Source: Poa pratensis (lineage: Eukaryota; Streptophyta; Magnoliopsida; Poales; Poaceae). From it: DNA of 64,000 nucleotides. The notes under the pieces were generated by a model. It worked only from the letters and a program-made list of their open reading frames with translations, was not told the DNA's origin and searched no databases. Both the position numbers and the translations under genes were made by a program. Within the stretch, counting starts at the first letter, position 1; each line of letters starts with the position of its first letter. Positions 34,860-47,168 of this stretch are shown in pieces. Location: positions 135,586,919-135,650,918 of the forward strand of contig CAMZMU010000052.1 in NCBI GenBank assembly GCA_947311845.1, given 5' to 3'.

Positions 34860-36783
34860 TCTTAGAGATATATTCGGTGTACACATATTTGGTAGTTTAG
34901 GATTTGTAATCTGTTTCCTACTTTATCTCTAGGAGAGGCTTCTTGCCCTCCAAGTCTGTACCCTTTATATACTCGCCCATGAGGCTCAATAATACATCCA
35001 ACATATTCTGCCAATCTCACAATTCTACATGGTATCAGAGCGGTAAGATCCTTGACCTAGCCGCCGCACACACTTCCGCGCCGCGACCGTGCGCCGCCCC
35101 CGGGGAGGTCGATCTCCATGATCTTCGCCGGGGGCCGCGCAATCCGTACGCAGGGTTCGTCCGCCGATCCGTGATCGGCTGCCCTGTAAGTCTTTTTTTC
35201 CGATCTCCTGATCGGTTTTCTTTTTTGGTTTACCGATCTTAGATCGGATTGAGTCGCCCACCGCCGTCGTCATCAACGCGCCTCCACTCCGACCATCGGC
35301 TTCGACTATCTATACCGCGCCCGTGCGCCTGCCACCTGTGCCGCCGTGCCTGCCTCGGTAGGCCGTCGCGGCCTCACGGCAGGCTGCCGCGCACCGCGGC
35401 CGGCTGCTGCGCCTTCCTCGGGAGGGTACTGCGGCCGTCCCCCTCGGATCGTCTTCGTCGTCATCGCCCGGGACTTCACCGACAACGCCGACATCAACTC
35501 CAATCTACGCGTCGTCCCCGCCATGGCGCATACGGCGCACCGTCGGTCTGATCAACCGATCTCGCGCCCGTCTACGCCAAGCACGTCCCCGAGCACGCGC
35601 CAACCACCGATCGAGCTACGGGCTGCCGCTGCGTCGCCCCTACGGGCCGCAGCGCCGCCGCCTTGGTCAGCGCCTACCAGCGGCCAACGCGCCTCCCAAG
35701 CGTGTACATCGCCGGTGGCCTCCAGCCGCTGCACCGACTCGCGCCTTGTAGCTATGCCGCCCCCTCGGGTCGTAGCGTCGCTGCACGCAGTCTTCTTCGC
35801 CATCCCCGCGCATCGACGGCCTCGGCTTCCACCGCGCCATCTCCCACGGCGCGGATCGCCGCCGTCTGCACACGGTCTTCGTCACGCTGCCGGGTTCTTC
35901 CTCACCTCCCTCGAGCACCGCCGCCGCGCTTCACAAGGTAACCTGCAGGGCGACTTCTCGTTGTCGCAGGTCCCGCGGACTACCCCATCATCGATCTAGG
36001 CGTCCCGCATGACCACCCCAGGTCACCGCTGGTTCCGCCGCCTTCTACATCTACGTCCACTACAACTTCGTCGCCAGCGTCATCGCCTTGTCCCCGACTA
36101 CACCACCTTCTACTCTACTCCGACAATCGCGGACAGCATCGGCATCTCTCCCTCGCCGCTCTGCGCGTCGCAACCGTCGTGGAGTCCTACTTTGCTAGTC
36201 TTTCTCTGACATGGCGACAAGTTTATGATGGTCCCTGCCCCTCGCACGTCTGGTACTGGCAACACCGGGAGTGCCTTCGTCCCCGACGCGTTTCCGAGTC
36301 TGGCAAACTCGGATCGGCGCCTCGTCTTCATCGGCTTCGACAACGTCTTCTACGGCATCGACCCCTCTACGACCGCCTCGACCGCGTCACCGACGAGTTC
36401 TTCTTTGCGTACTCAGTTCTGGCAAAACCGGAGTATGCCTTCGTCCCCGACGTGCGCCTAGTTCTGGCAAAACTATGGCCGCACCTCGTCCTCGACGGCT
36501 CGGACTGCATCGGCTATGACGTCGGCCCCATCTTTGACGACTGCCTTGTCACGTCTCCGTCATCCTCCTCGCGCACTATGCGCATGCGGCTTCATGTGCG
36601 GCTTCCTCGACACCGGCCACGACATCGACCACGGCGACCCCTCGCGCGGCTACCCCGACCACGGCGACCCCAACGCTCTCGGCTCCCTCGACATCGGCAC
36701 AAGGGCTACCACCTCGCCTGAGCTCTCATCAGGTTCCTCTCCAGTCCAAGCATCCGCGCCGCGACATCGACCACGACGCTCCC
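34860..36783 (+). mobile_element. Copia-like LTR, primer site and degenerate internal region
   Basis: A short LTR-like stretch (about 34860-35029) ends TTCTACA and is directly followed by TGGTATCAGAGC (35030-35041), the primer-binding site complementary to initiator tRNA-Met used by many plant Copia elements. The following 1.7 kb is GC-rich with no gag or pol motif. No second LTR is seen; at 36784 a different LTR-like sequence begins. It is a broken or non-autonomous element. Confidence 0.65.
35030..35041 (+). other. Primer-binding site, tRNA-Met type
   Basis: TGGTATCAGAGC immediately downstream of an LTR end in CA. Confidence 0.8.
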
Positions 36784-38716
36784 TGTGATAACCCGTATTT
36801 TTGGTAAATTTTTATTTTTAAGTAAAATAAGCTTTGGCTGCTAATTAGTTTTATTTTGGCTAGTTTGCTTTGTAATTAAATTTTGGCTATACGCTTTGGA
36901 CTTGAAGCATTGAGCTGCATGCTTCGTTTATGCTTGTGCTGGTGCATGGAAACGTGCATGCATGCATGGCTAAAACAAGCAACGTGAGCTGTTTGGCTAT
37001 TTCATAATACGTGGCTTGCTACTAAAGGATCAGCTTTGAGCAAAGCACCACGTACGTGATGACACGTGCATGAAGATATTTGGGGCAGCGTCTAGATTTT
37101 TTCTCAGCTCAGCTGCCTCGAAGGGTCTCGGCCGGCTTGGATATTTTGGTTGCAACCGACGATGCTCACCTATAAATAGCCAGCTCACTTCATTACTGAG
37201 CATCAGTTCAGCTCTTAGGCCCGTGCCAATGCATCGTCTCTTAGCATGATATTATAAGAGTATTAAATATTTAAGATACAACTAGTACAATGTATTGTTT
37301 GCTATGTGTTGTATCTACATTAATGTTTTGGGGCTCATGCATGCATATCATTGGGTTAGAATCATTTTTTGCCTATGGCCACGTGCAAAGATTGTATCTT
37401 AGTTAAGCTACAACATTACCCTCTCTCTTCATTAACTAGTATGACACATAAGCAAAATGCCTATGAAACCGCGCTAAGAACTTTACATTGGCATAGGCCT
37501 TAACCAGTAGACCAGAGAAAGAAAATACAGAGGCCGTTCCGGCAAGAGTAGAGAGACAGCTAGTGAGAAAGTAAAGAGAGATTAGTGAGCTGGAGACGCC
37601 GGCGATGGGAGAGCAGCAGATGGAAAATACAGAAAAGGGAAACGCTGTCGGAATACAGAGCTACTGAGATCTTGAGCAGGCGCCGCCGCCGGCGAGTAGA
37701 TAGTCCGGCTAGTATTTTTCCGGCCTTGGGGCTGGAGTACGAGATCATATGTTGAGCGTAGCTAAATATTTGGAGGATTCGTCAGAGTGCTATTTGCTAG
37801 CTACGGCGTAGCTTAACCGAGGCAAGCTATTTCTATATCTCTCGTATATTTTGTAGAATATGCTTTGATTGAATATGCGTGATACCCTGAGTGGTACGAG
37901 CTATGTGTTGATATACGGGGCTACTGCGCTGGTGTCGTTGCGGTGATGGATCCGTAGGAGCCACCGGTACGAGCCGGACTTAGCACGTATAGTTGACATG
38001 GAAATGAACTTAACGTTTTTAGAAAGAAAACTTGATGTTACGAAGGTGATCGTATTGTACCGGTCACAGTACAGGTATGGGACTGTCTGAGTTCTCCGTG
38101 AGGGGCGGCCCTTGAATGGAAAGTGTCGGTGATGGATCCGTAGGAGCGACCGTACACAAGTAGGTCAAGGTGTCCGGTGTCTGAGCGGGTAAAAGAGCTC
38201 TGCTCATTCTGGGATCTTGTGTGGTTCTGGGCGAGGCTGTCGATGTCGGAGTACCCCTCTTAAGAGTGTAAAAGCGTGAATATTCACCCCTGTGATTCCC
38301 GGGTAGGGAAACTCACTTTCATGTGTGGCACCATGCTTTTTAATATGACTAACTACTTAACCACACAATGATGATTTACTGTATTTCGAAAACCTAGTAT
38401 ATTTTACAAAGTATATGAAAGTGTATGAATTGTTTGCTGAGTACGATTTATTTGTACTCACCCTTGCTTCCTCTGTTTTTTTATGTTATCAGAGTTCGCA
38501 GCGGAAGCCGTCGTATCCGAGGAGTAGGCTGGACTAGTGGTGGGAAACGACTAGAGAACCTATTCTTGTAAATACAATAATCCTGTAAAGATGATTAAAA
38601 GAGCTTCTTGAGATCCATTGTGCTGGTTTATCCTGCTTCTCTAGCCTTGCGCGTGTATAGATTTTCGGGTCTATAGGCGTGCGGCGGCTGTCATTCTACC
38701 GGGCCGGGTCTCGGGG
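36784..38716 (+). mobile_element. LTR-like element (probable solo LTR) carrying a MITE
   Basis: Starts TGTGATAACCCGTATTTTTGG and contains a promoter-like TATAAATAG (37171-37179). CTCCC occurs on both sides (36779-36783 and 38717-38721), which would be a 5-bp target duplication, but the right end reads TCGGGG rather than CA, so the right boundary is uncertain. No coding region. A MITE is inserted at 37218. Confidence 0.45.
37218..37499. mobile_element. Tourist-like MITE
   Basis: 282 bp with inverted termini GGCCCGTGCCAATGCA / TGGCATAGGCC and the TTA target duplication at 37215-37217 and 37500-37502. No coding capacity. Confidence 0.85.
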
Positions 38717-38845
38717 CTCCCGAACGGCTTTCAACAACAATCCGAGGCACAACCCACAAAGGGATTGGGGGCTCCCGAACGGCTTTCAACAACAATCCGA
38801 GGCACAACCCACAAAGGGCTTGGGGGCTCCCGAACGGCTTCAAGT
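38717..38845. repeat. 55-bp tandem repeat
   Basis: CTCCCGAACGGCTTTCAACA starts at 38717 and 38772, and a third partial copy starts at 38827. The first two copies are nearly identical. Confidence 0.85.
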
Positions 38846-39329
38846 GACCACACAAGGGTCCAACCACCACAAAGGCGTCTAGGGCCCGAAGACCCAAGAG
38901 TAACAAGTTCACAAGATTTCAACTTCCATGAATCCTCGTGGAGAGCACACCGATGCACCAAATGCAAAAGGCAAGAGCACAAGTGCTCAAGTCCTCCACT
39001 CTCAAATTCCAACAAAGCAACAAATGCTTATGGGGGAATAAGAGAGGAAGAACAAAGAGGAGAACCACTTAAGAACTCCAAGAACTAGATCCACTAGGTT
39101 CCCCTCACTTAGAGGAGATATTGATTGGTGGAAATGTAGATCTAGGTCTTCTCCTTCAATCCTCCAAAGATCAAAGAGTATGGTTGGAGGGATTGGGAGA
39201 TATCAAGGAAATGAGCTTGCAACAATGGAAGAGAGAGAAAGCAAAGGTTGCTTGGAAGAGCTAGCTGGCTGGAGGTAGGTGGAGGGGTATTTATACCCCT
39301 CCTAGAAAAGAGCCGTTACAGCCAGATAT

Positions 39330-39575
39330 CACACCGGAGTTTCCGGCCCTAGTGACCGGAAACTCTGGTCCGGGGCGGAAACTCCGGCCCCCACCAGGGG
39401 GTGAACCATTTCCAGACGAGAAAATCACAGGCAGAAACTCCGGCCCCTGGGACCGGAAACTCCGGCCCCTTGGGCCGGAAACTCCGGCCCCCACCAGGGG
39501 CTGAACAAGAAAAACACTCTCGAGGAAAACCAAGGACCGGAGACTCCGGTCCAGAAGACCGGAGACTCCGGCCTG
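39330..39575. repeat. Array of a GGAAACTCCGG motif
   Basis: The palindrome-like CCGGAAACTCCGGCCCC and close variants (also CCGGAGACTCCGG) occur about eight times with irregular spacing. Such arrays are common in the untranslated part of grass LTR elements; here they lie inside the minus-strand fragment. Confidence 0.75.
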
Positions 39576-40392
39576 AAAGCAGTGAAACTGCAAAACCTGA
39601 AATGCAATAACTTTCTCGTATGAACTCCAAAACAGGTGAATCCAATTGCGTTGGAAAGGTAACGACGAGTGTTATCACAAATATAGAGGGGATACCACAC
39701 ATGGGAAGGTGTGGATCCTAACTCGAAGGTGGACCGGTAATATTTCCAACACGAAAACGCAACAAGTTTTCCAAATGAAATCTGTTTTCGAAGAACTTGA
39801 GCTTGTCATGAAGATCACGACAAGCACCAAAACCCAACAAGGAGAAAAACCAAATAAGAACCAAGAAAGAGGATATGCTAAATATGCAAAGGTTTGAGCT
39901 CTCCACAAAGATGCGATCAAGTTACTCACTTGAGAGCCCCTCTTGATAGTACGCCGTCTATCCTAAAACCCGGTCTCCCACTAACAACATGAGACCGGTA
40001 AAATAGAAAACCTATCAAGATCATACATTTGCTTTGCGCATTCCACTTGAGCTCGATGATGACGATCTTGACTCTCTCAAGTTGGAACACCTTTCTTGAT
40101 TGTGCTTGCTAGCACATGCTTGATGAAGACTTCTCCAAATGCTCCCCCATACTCCATTATGGGAAAGCCTCGCTAAGCTCCGTCTTCATGTCTCCTTTGC
40201 ACTTCATCATCTACACATGACCATTCTTCATATAAACCCTTAAATAGAGAATTGGTCATCATGCCATCTTCAATAGTCCAACACATGAACTCCAGTGGAC
40301 AAGATCTATAAGAATATCTCAATGTAAACATTAGTCCATAAGAAGTGTCATTAATTAACAAAACCACACATGCGGGCAACCGTGCACTTTCA

Positions 40393-40614
40393 TGCGACGA
40401 CCTACATCGGGAAGATTGGGAAAAACTGAAAAGTGACTTGAGTTTAAATTTTTTTAGTCTCATTAAGAGAGTCGCTTCAAACTTGTTTTCGCAGCCTAGC
40501 TACTTTTCAGACTTGTTTTGAAACTAAGATTTATTTTCGAGGGAATTGTACATGGCTAGGCAGCGAGTTTTATATTAGGTCTTCCTATAATCAAAGCTGA
40601 CATTGTTTCTTTTG
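40393..40614. other. Junction sequence at the left edge of arm B
   Basis: About 220 bp of AT-rich sequence with no match beside MYB copy 1. It supplies the last codons, the stop and the 3' flank of MYB copy 2. Confidence 0.55.
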
Positions 40615-41687
40615 TCATGCAATTTGACAGTCCGCGATGGGCCCCCACAGGCCCAGCTCCCGCTCCAGGTCCTCCAACCACCACTCCTTTCCCTCGTCGT
40701 TCGTGACCTCTGTCCCGTTGCAACTGCTCCAGGGGGCCTGGGCGGCTGCTTCCGTGCACGCGCCTTCGCCGTCGATGATGCTCCATAGTTCCGGCACGAT
40801 GTCGAGCTCCGGAAGATCAAGCATCTCGTTGCCGTCCAACACGCAAGGCGGGGACGCCGACGAACAGGGCGAAGTCGGCGCCGAGACGGCTGGGTAGCAC
40901 GTCTCGGGCTCGGCGTCCAGGAGCATGTCGAAGTCGAAGTCCAGGTCCAGCATGGGGATCTCGATCTTTTCTAGCTCCGTTTCCTCCTTGCTCGTGTCCT
41001 TGCTCGGATCCCCGGAATCGGCGCTAGAGCAGTTGATCGTCACCGTGGTCGTGGACGAGGACGGGGACGCTGACGGCACCGGCGCGTCGCAGCAGGTGGT
41101 CTTCTTCTTCCTGCCATTGGCCCCGCCGTCCGTCTTCTTGTTCTCGCCGGTACTGGCCGCCACCCGCTTCTTCAGGTGGGTGTTCCACACGTTCTTGATC
41201 TCATTATCCGTCCTGCCCGGCAGACATGCCGCGATCTTGGACCACCTGCACAAGATTGGGAATGCGATTATTAGTACATTAAAAATCACGGCAGATGATC
41301 GAGATTGATTCAGGGTGTTTGCGATTAGCGTACTTGTTGCCCATCATGTTGTGCAGCTTGATAAGTTTCTCCTCCTCCTCGGGGGTGAAGTTGCCACGCT
41401 TGAGGTCTGGCCGGAGGTAGTTTATCCACCGGAGCCGGCAGCTCTTCCCGCACCGGAGCAAACCTGTCAAGAACATATTCACATGCATCAGCCGAATTCT
41501 CTTACAAGAAACAGAGAAGATGTCGGCAGCCACCAGGACATTACGTACCCGCTTGCTTGGGCAGGGCGCGCCAATTCGCGTGGCCGTACTTGTGAATGTA
41601 GGCGATGAGGCGCATGTCCTCCTCCGGCGTCCAGGAGCCCCTGTTTAGCCCCACCTTGGCGCAGCACGGTGCCCGGCCTTTCCCCAT
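40615..41687 (-). CDS. R2R3-MYB transcription factor, Zm1-like, copy 2 (C-terminally truncated)
   Basis: Exons 41549-41687, 41334-41463 and 40615-41245 (139, 130 and 631 bp) encode 299 residues. The first two exons have exactly the lengths seen in copy 1. The DNA-binding domain is nearly identical to copy 1; visible changes are Gln32 to His in R2 and Ala74 to Pro in R3. The C-terminal blocks [17 protein letters not shown] and [14 protein letters not shown] are kept, but homology stops after GPI: the frame runs a few codons into junction DNA (ending DCQIA) and stops. The Gln/Gly/Pro-rich tail and the [10 protein letters not shown] block of copy 1 are missing. The cut coincides with the duplication breakpoint. 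Promoter TATA and leader are kept, so expression is plausible; the effect of the lost tail is unknown. Confidence 0.9.
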
Positions 41688-43750
41688 CGATCGACCTCTG
41701 CTATAGCTCAAGTACTTGTTGACTGCCGATGGTCTCTGGGCTATGGCTGTTTTAAGTTGTTGCCGTTGACAGATACAAGCGCCCTCGCTCTCTTGTACCG
41801 GACGTGTGCAATCTACAGCCGGGACACATCCAGGACCGGGCGTATATATAGTGCAAACTCAGAGGCTGGTAGGGATCGTCTTCCCTGACACCGACGCGCG
41901 CGACGCCGACAGGGTGACACCGAAGCCGAATGCCACAGCGCGCTCTGTCTGTGCGTCCCCACTGCTCACCTAACCGCGACCCCCTCTCTCTATACCTTGT
42001 CACAACGCACGACACAAGCGCGCCTACACTAGACTGCACTAGCGTGTGGTCGGGTTAAATCTTCCATGGCCACGGCGGCGGGTCCGGCTGGCCGCGACGG
42101 GCCTGCCGACGTGTGCCTCCCTGCGATCTCGGCGGTGGCCTTTCGTGCCCAGTCGGGTGTCCGAGTACGATGTCGAGGATCCCGTGGTATCCCCCACGAC
42201 TGGACGTGTGTCATTCCTTATGGCCGGCGACCCTTGTCACGGCGACACGGCTAGCCGCATCGGACATGCCGTGGATCGTTCCCTGGACTAATGGTCATGG
42301 CCCCAAACAAAGCCGCATCGGACACGCGAAGAAGTAGGTTAGACTGGACAGGGATGGCTGGATACAATGAACCCTTCTTTTCCTTTTTCTCTCTGCTTCG
42401 TCCAAATCAACTTCAATGGTGGGCAAATAAAGGGCCTTGCTTCGAACCAAATTTATTTTCAAGGTCGGAATAGTCCGCACTGTTTTGGGAGCTCTGATAG
42501 GTGAATTAATAGTGCTCGCACCTCACGATTAATCAGACTGGCTGTCTAACTCGCCAGCCATTTTTATCTGTAATTTAACGAGGGGAACATGACGGTACTG
42601 CATTGCTACCTCATAACAAACTGTTAATCGATCGATGCGCATAATTGATACATAATATATTGCTTCTTTGATTCAGAGAAGAGAGAAAAGTCCCATGGTA
42701 CGGAGATGATATTGCTTATTTAATCCATAGAGATAAGAGAGAAGTCCCAATGTACGGAGATGATATGATGTAAATCAAGCGATGGCATCAAGTTTTCAAT
42801 ATCCGCCATGGATTAGATCGAATAATGTGCGGACATGTGTGCTAGCTATGCTGTCCTTTCTAGATACTATTCCATTTGCAGCCGACGCATTGAAAGGTGG
42901 AAGAAAATATGCGCTAATTAGCCGTTAAGTACTAGTCGTATGTGTTCTCAACGCATACATATGTAAATTGCAAGATTGCGACAATGATACATACACCAAA
43001 TAATTTGTTTTACAGAAATATGTTGATCACCATTTACAAATGGTAATGCATTTATCCTCATATGGTTCTTGTCGAGTGAGGCGGGTCGAAGGTTGAATTC
43101 ATGTAACTCTTTTTATGAACAGTTCAAATTTACATTTTGGAATTTCAAAAACAATCGAAAAAATCTAGATATTGATAATGATACAATCTTGTGTTAAAGC
43201 CAATTCAAAATTCTTTATATTTTAGCCTGCTTAAAAATGACTTGGTACTGTGCATGTTGCTATTTCTTTTCCAATAAACTTGGTGTTATGATATTTCCTA
43301 AGTTTTTGGCTGAAGTTTTCAACATCCACCAAAGCACGTGCATTAGATCAGTTAATGGGGGAAATGTGCGTAATTTCCAACGAGCACTAGGCCGTCCTTT
43401 CTATATATGTCATTTGCAGTGGACGCATCAAAACACCGGAAGAAGAATATGCGTGAATTAGTTGTTAAGGCGGTTACCTGCTAGTTTTAGGTGTTCGCAC
43501 AACATACATATATAAATTGCAAGGTTGTTGCAATTGGACACGTGGCACTTAACATTTATTTTCATGAAAGATGGTCATGAACATTGTCATATGTTTATGC
43601 ATATAAATGTTGTCGATATTTATCTTGAGAAAATTATTTTATGGCACCACCACGGTCATTAAGAAGAAGAATAGTAGAACAAAACAAACAAGGGAGACCA
43701 AAATAGATATGTAATTGTTGTTTCTCTCGTAATTGATTGAACTAGATAAT
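41688..43750. other. Upstream region of MYB copy 2
   Basis: No gene. Aligns with 11511-13960 with many small indels. The first 700 bp are GC-rich as in arm A. Confidence 0.6.
41843..41850 (-). promoter_or_regulatory. TATA box of MYB copy 2
   Basis: TATATATA in the same context as copy 1 (GACCGGGCG before it on the plus strand), about 156 bp upstream of the ATG. Confidence 0.7.
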
Positions 43751-43753
43751 TAA

Positions 43754-44047
43754 GGCTACGTTTGGTAGAAAAGTTTTAACAAAACTACAGGATTGCAACA
43801 CTATATCATTTGTATCTGTGGGCACTAAATAGTAAATACCATTGTTTGTATAAAGTGCAATTTTGTTTCTTGGATCGTGAGAAAAGAGGGCTGACCTCTT
43901 TTCTAAATAGTCATTCTATAGTTTGTAAAACGGTAGCATTTGAGATTTAGAGGGTACCAAACGCCTCAAAATATTAGAAACTGTAGTATTTTCAGAAACC
44001 ATAGTATCACCCAAATACTGAGAAAAACGGAGGTGCCAAATAGTTCC
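43754..44047. mobile_element. Tourist-like MITE (arm B copy)
   Basis: Counterpart of 13964-14252: begins GGCTACGTTTGG after TAA and ends CCAAATAGTTCC, followed by TCA where arm A has TAA. Termini are more decayed than in arm A. Confidence 0.65.
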
Positions 44048-45534
44048 TCAGTATTATTTTCTAACATGTGTACATTTACTAATTAAGAATTGAGGAAATG
44101 GTCTTTTTAATATTTGCTTATTTCTGCTGTTGCATGCATCGATCGTAGAGAGTGTTTGCGGCTAAGAAAAGGGTAAACTTTTACTGGGAAGTCAAGCAGT
44201 TAAGCAAGTGCTTGAGCTGCTTTTAGTTTCCAACTAATCCACAACTGATAATCTACGTTCTGCCTTTAGCTAGGATATGATGCTAGTGGAGGCTGGATTG
44301 CATTTCAACTTTCTTCGTTATCCATCCAACCAAATTGACTGCAGAAATAGTATATATCCATGTGTCCAACAAGAAATGCTTGGCGGCTCCAAGAAGAGAT
44401 TGTCACCTCAAAGGTCAGATTTGATACTTCAAATTTGCAGACGTTTTCGTGATAGATCGCGGTATCGTGTGTAGACTAATTGGGATACCCAATTTAGCAA
44501 GAGAGTGCTTTGACCATCCAACTGCCTGCCTTCCGCTATTGCATGCACATAGACTGCAGAGTATACACACACATGGCCGGTGCCACGTCATCTTTCTTAT
44601 TCGCCATTATCCTTGCTCATTATTTCGATGCAATATGTCAATCTTCATAACTGTCATTTGACCGCCATGGCTCACATTCAGAAATAGAAAGCTGCATGCA
44701 TTCAGAAAACAAATCGTACACACTGCACACGCTCTATCTCTAAATATATTTTTTTTCAAAAGCAAGACGGATCACGTTTCTGTTGAAACATTTGATCCTG
44801 TAGCATGTCCGACAGTAGGTGTGAGACTGCCATTTGTTTAGAAGAATCTCAAAGACTGACACACTAAAAGATTCACAGCAGTTCAGAGTTGCAACAATTC
44901 TTTTCCAACAGCAAGTTGCATACTACGTACTCTCCCACTACGCATGCCCACTTACCTATGCATGATGATTGCACAAAATGTAAAATAGAAAACCGAGATG
45001 GTGCTGGTCACTAAACAGGTGCCCTTCAACTACCATAGACCACATTCGCTTTCTATCCGGAGACTGCAGCAGATTCTCAACCTCAAGTCTTTGAGTTAGG
45101 GTAACCAACATCAGTCGCCGTTTTACCTTCCACAGCACCTAACCCTTGACATGCATCTCTCTCTGATCGTGGAAATTCCATCATGCGTCGAATTTTGGAC
45201 TCCTGTTGTGTCGCCGTGATGGGTAGACCATGGAGAAAGAAATATAATACCCTACCTAAATCTGAATGACATTTTAGGTAACATCCCATCGGTGACAGCT
45301 TTGGAGGACACGATGGAAGGCCAATTGCATGGGAGTAAGATGAGGGAGACATCACGACATCACTGCATCAGTGGTGTGGGCAAAGGCTCTAGGCTGCATA
45401 TCTCGAGATTTTTACGTGTCTTTTCTTCGAGGATTCAACTGAAACTATATGTGTACAGTACTACAGTGAGATAAGTCATAGTAGTACCTGATTAGCTGGT
45501 AAAAAGGTGATATTTTCGACATGAAACTTAGGCT
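44048..45534. other. Intergenic, conserved in arm A
   Basis: No gene. Aligns with 14253-15203 and 15783-16575, without the retroelement and without the right arm of the inverted repeat. An open minus-strand frame at 45083-45355 has no recognisable features. Confidence 0.5.
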
Positions 45535-46392
45535 TCAATACTAAAGGCTGAGGCCTGGGAAGGTGTCCACGTCAAGGCACTGTAGCAGCGCTACAGTGCA
45601 CGCACTCTCTACAGTGCGCGCATTTTTTTTCCTTTTTTCGCGATAATATGTACATTAAATATATGAGCGCTGACGAGCAGGTTCCATTCCCGCGATCGGT
45701 TTCGAGTTTGGTCGAATCTAACTTTTTAATTTCGTATCCAAACTCGCAAAAACATCTGACGAATTTTGTCAAATTCGTCGCGCTCGGACATCCGTTTGAA
45801 TTTTTCTTTCACGAGAAGATGAATATCAACCTTCCGAACAACTTTCATGTTTTAACCTTTTTGTTTCGACGGACATAAACATATTTCTCTCCAATATTCA
45901 GATTCGTTGTATTTTTGTCTGCGAAAAATGACAAATTATGACGGATTTCAAAATTTTGAAACTCGAGGTGGCCAAGTCGCCCGGGCACTGTAGAAGCGCC
46001 GTCGCTTTGCCGTCCTCTTTCCTCCTCCGCTCGGACGGAGACGCCGCCGACGCCGAGCTCCTCCCCTGACAAATCAAAGCACACAAGGAATTCCGTCGTC
46101 GTCTCCTCTACTTCTAAGAAGATTTCATATTCAAGAATTTTCCAAATTTTACACATAAAGATTGCACCAAATATCCACTGTGTACAAAAGTGAAACTAAG
46201 AGATTCTTAAAATTAAGAAAAATTTAAAACTTTTCACATAAACTAAGAGATCTCCGTTTTGTTGCAGATTTTTTGGATTAGTTTTCCAAATAATTTTTGT
46301 ATTTTTTGCTGAAATAAAAAAACCAAATTCCAGCGGATTTCACAATTTCGTATCACAACGGGCGCGGCGTGTCGCCGCGCGACATTTGCTAG
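45535..46392 (+). mobile_element. Small non-autonomous Helitron
   Basis: The 3' end has an 8-bp stem hairpin GCGCGGCG-TGT-CGCCGCGC (46362-46380), 8 nt, then CTAG (46389-46392) followed by T. The 5' end reads TCAATACTAAAGGCTGAGGC; the exact first base is uncertain by a few bases. About 860 bp, non-coding; it interrupts arm B between blocks that are 1.7 kb apart in arm A. Confidence 0.75.
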
Positions 46393-46736
46393 TTAATTAA
46401 TTAAACCGACCGATTAGCAGACGACACCAAAAGAGTCTTCAACGACGCATTTCGATCGCGAGCTAGCCTGCCTTTTCGGATAGCTACAATTGTGAGTAAA
46501 ATACTGTATATTTTCAACACATCCGGACCTGGGGCGAGTGATGATGCGCCTTTATGATGGATGGAATTGATGAAGCACGCAGGCGATCGATCAGGGACCC
46601 CGCCACGCGTGCAAAATAAACTCGGCGGAGACGCCCGAAGAAACCCGGCTCGGTGAGGTGTGAACGGCCGATGATACGCTCGCCGCCGTTTTTCCTTAAT
46701 TTGACCGGCAACGGCAAGGGTCGCGGAGGTAGGAGG
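46393..46736. other. Arm B block 2
   Basis: Aligns with 18225-18545 of arm A, including the shared run GGGGCGAGTGATGATGCGCC. No gene. Confidence 0.6.
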
Positions 46737-46820
46737 AGAGAATGTACGCCAACTGAGTACATCGGCGAGACAGTTCGGAGAGAATGTACGCCAACTGAGT
46801 ACATCGGCGAGACAGTTCGG
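46737..46820. repeat. 42-bp tandem duplication
   Basis: Two identical 42-bp copies starting AGAGAATGTACGCCAACTGA at 46737 and 46779. Homology to arm A ends at about the start of the first copy. Confidence 0.9.
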
Positions 46821-47168
46821 ACAGAGTTTGAGCTGAAAATCAGCACCAAACTACTCCCCAAACCAAGTCCAAACTCCGGCCTATCCGGCAAACCCAGAAG
46901 GCAGCCCATAGGTGGGGTGGGTCTGGGGCGCCCGGACGCGCGCCTGTCCGGTTTTCATCATAAATCACACCGAACCACCGCTCGACCCGGAAGCGCGCTC
47001 CTTCTTCTCGCAGCTCCACGCTACCGATTCGATCTCCCTTCCACCCGCCGTCGCCTGCACTTCCTTTCCGACCAGATTTCGTCCATAGTATAGCTCCGTT
47101 GCGCCGGCATCTTGACGGATCTTGCCACATTTTTTCCTACCATTTTCGCTGCCGGGCATAGATATGCA
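46821..47168. other. GC-rich spacer, no gene recognised
   Basis: Open frames on both strands reflect GC content. No domain or terminal repeat is recognised. Confidence 0.4.

Larger units (their letters stand above)
38717..40392 (-). mobile_element. Fragment of an LTR-type element, minus strand
   Basis: The right end read on the minus strand starts TGAAAGTGCACGGTTGCCC, typical of an LTR start in large non-autonomous grass elements. The body holds no coding region. The left end is not defined: the sequences flanking the possible ends (TGCGGCGGC at 38680, TGCGACGAC at 40393) are only similar, and no clean 5-bp duplication was found. Confidence 0.4.

Noticed and set aside
35249..36788. Several open frames of 80-217 codons
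   Set aside because: GC-rich internal region of a degenerate Copia-like element; frames overlap on both strands and lack gag or pol motifs.
39330..39575. CRISPR-like repeat array
   Set aside because: Irregular spacing, a plant context, and location inside an LTR-type element.
38680..40401. Mutator element with a 9-bp duplication (TGCGGCGGC / TGCGACGAC)
   Set aside because: Two mismatches in nine bases, no long inverted termini, and the right end looks like an LTR start.
45083..45355. 90-codon minus-strand frame as a gene
   Set aside because: The homologous arm-A stretch is disrupted, no splice or domain evidence, and composition is unremarkable.
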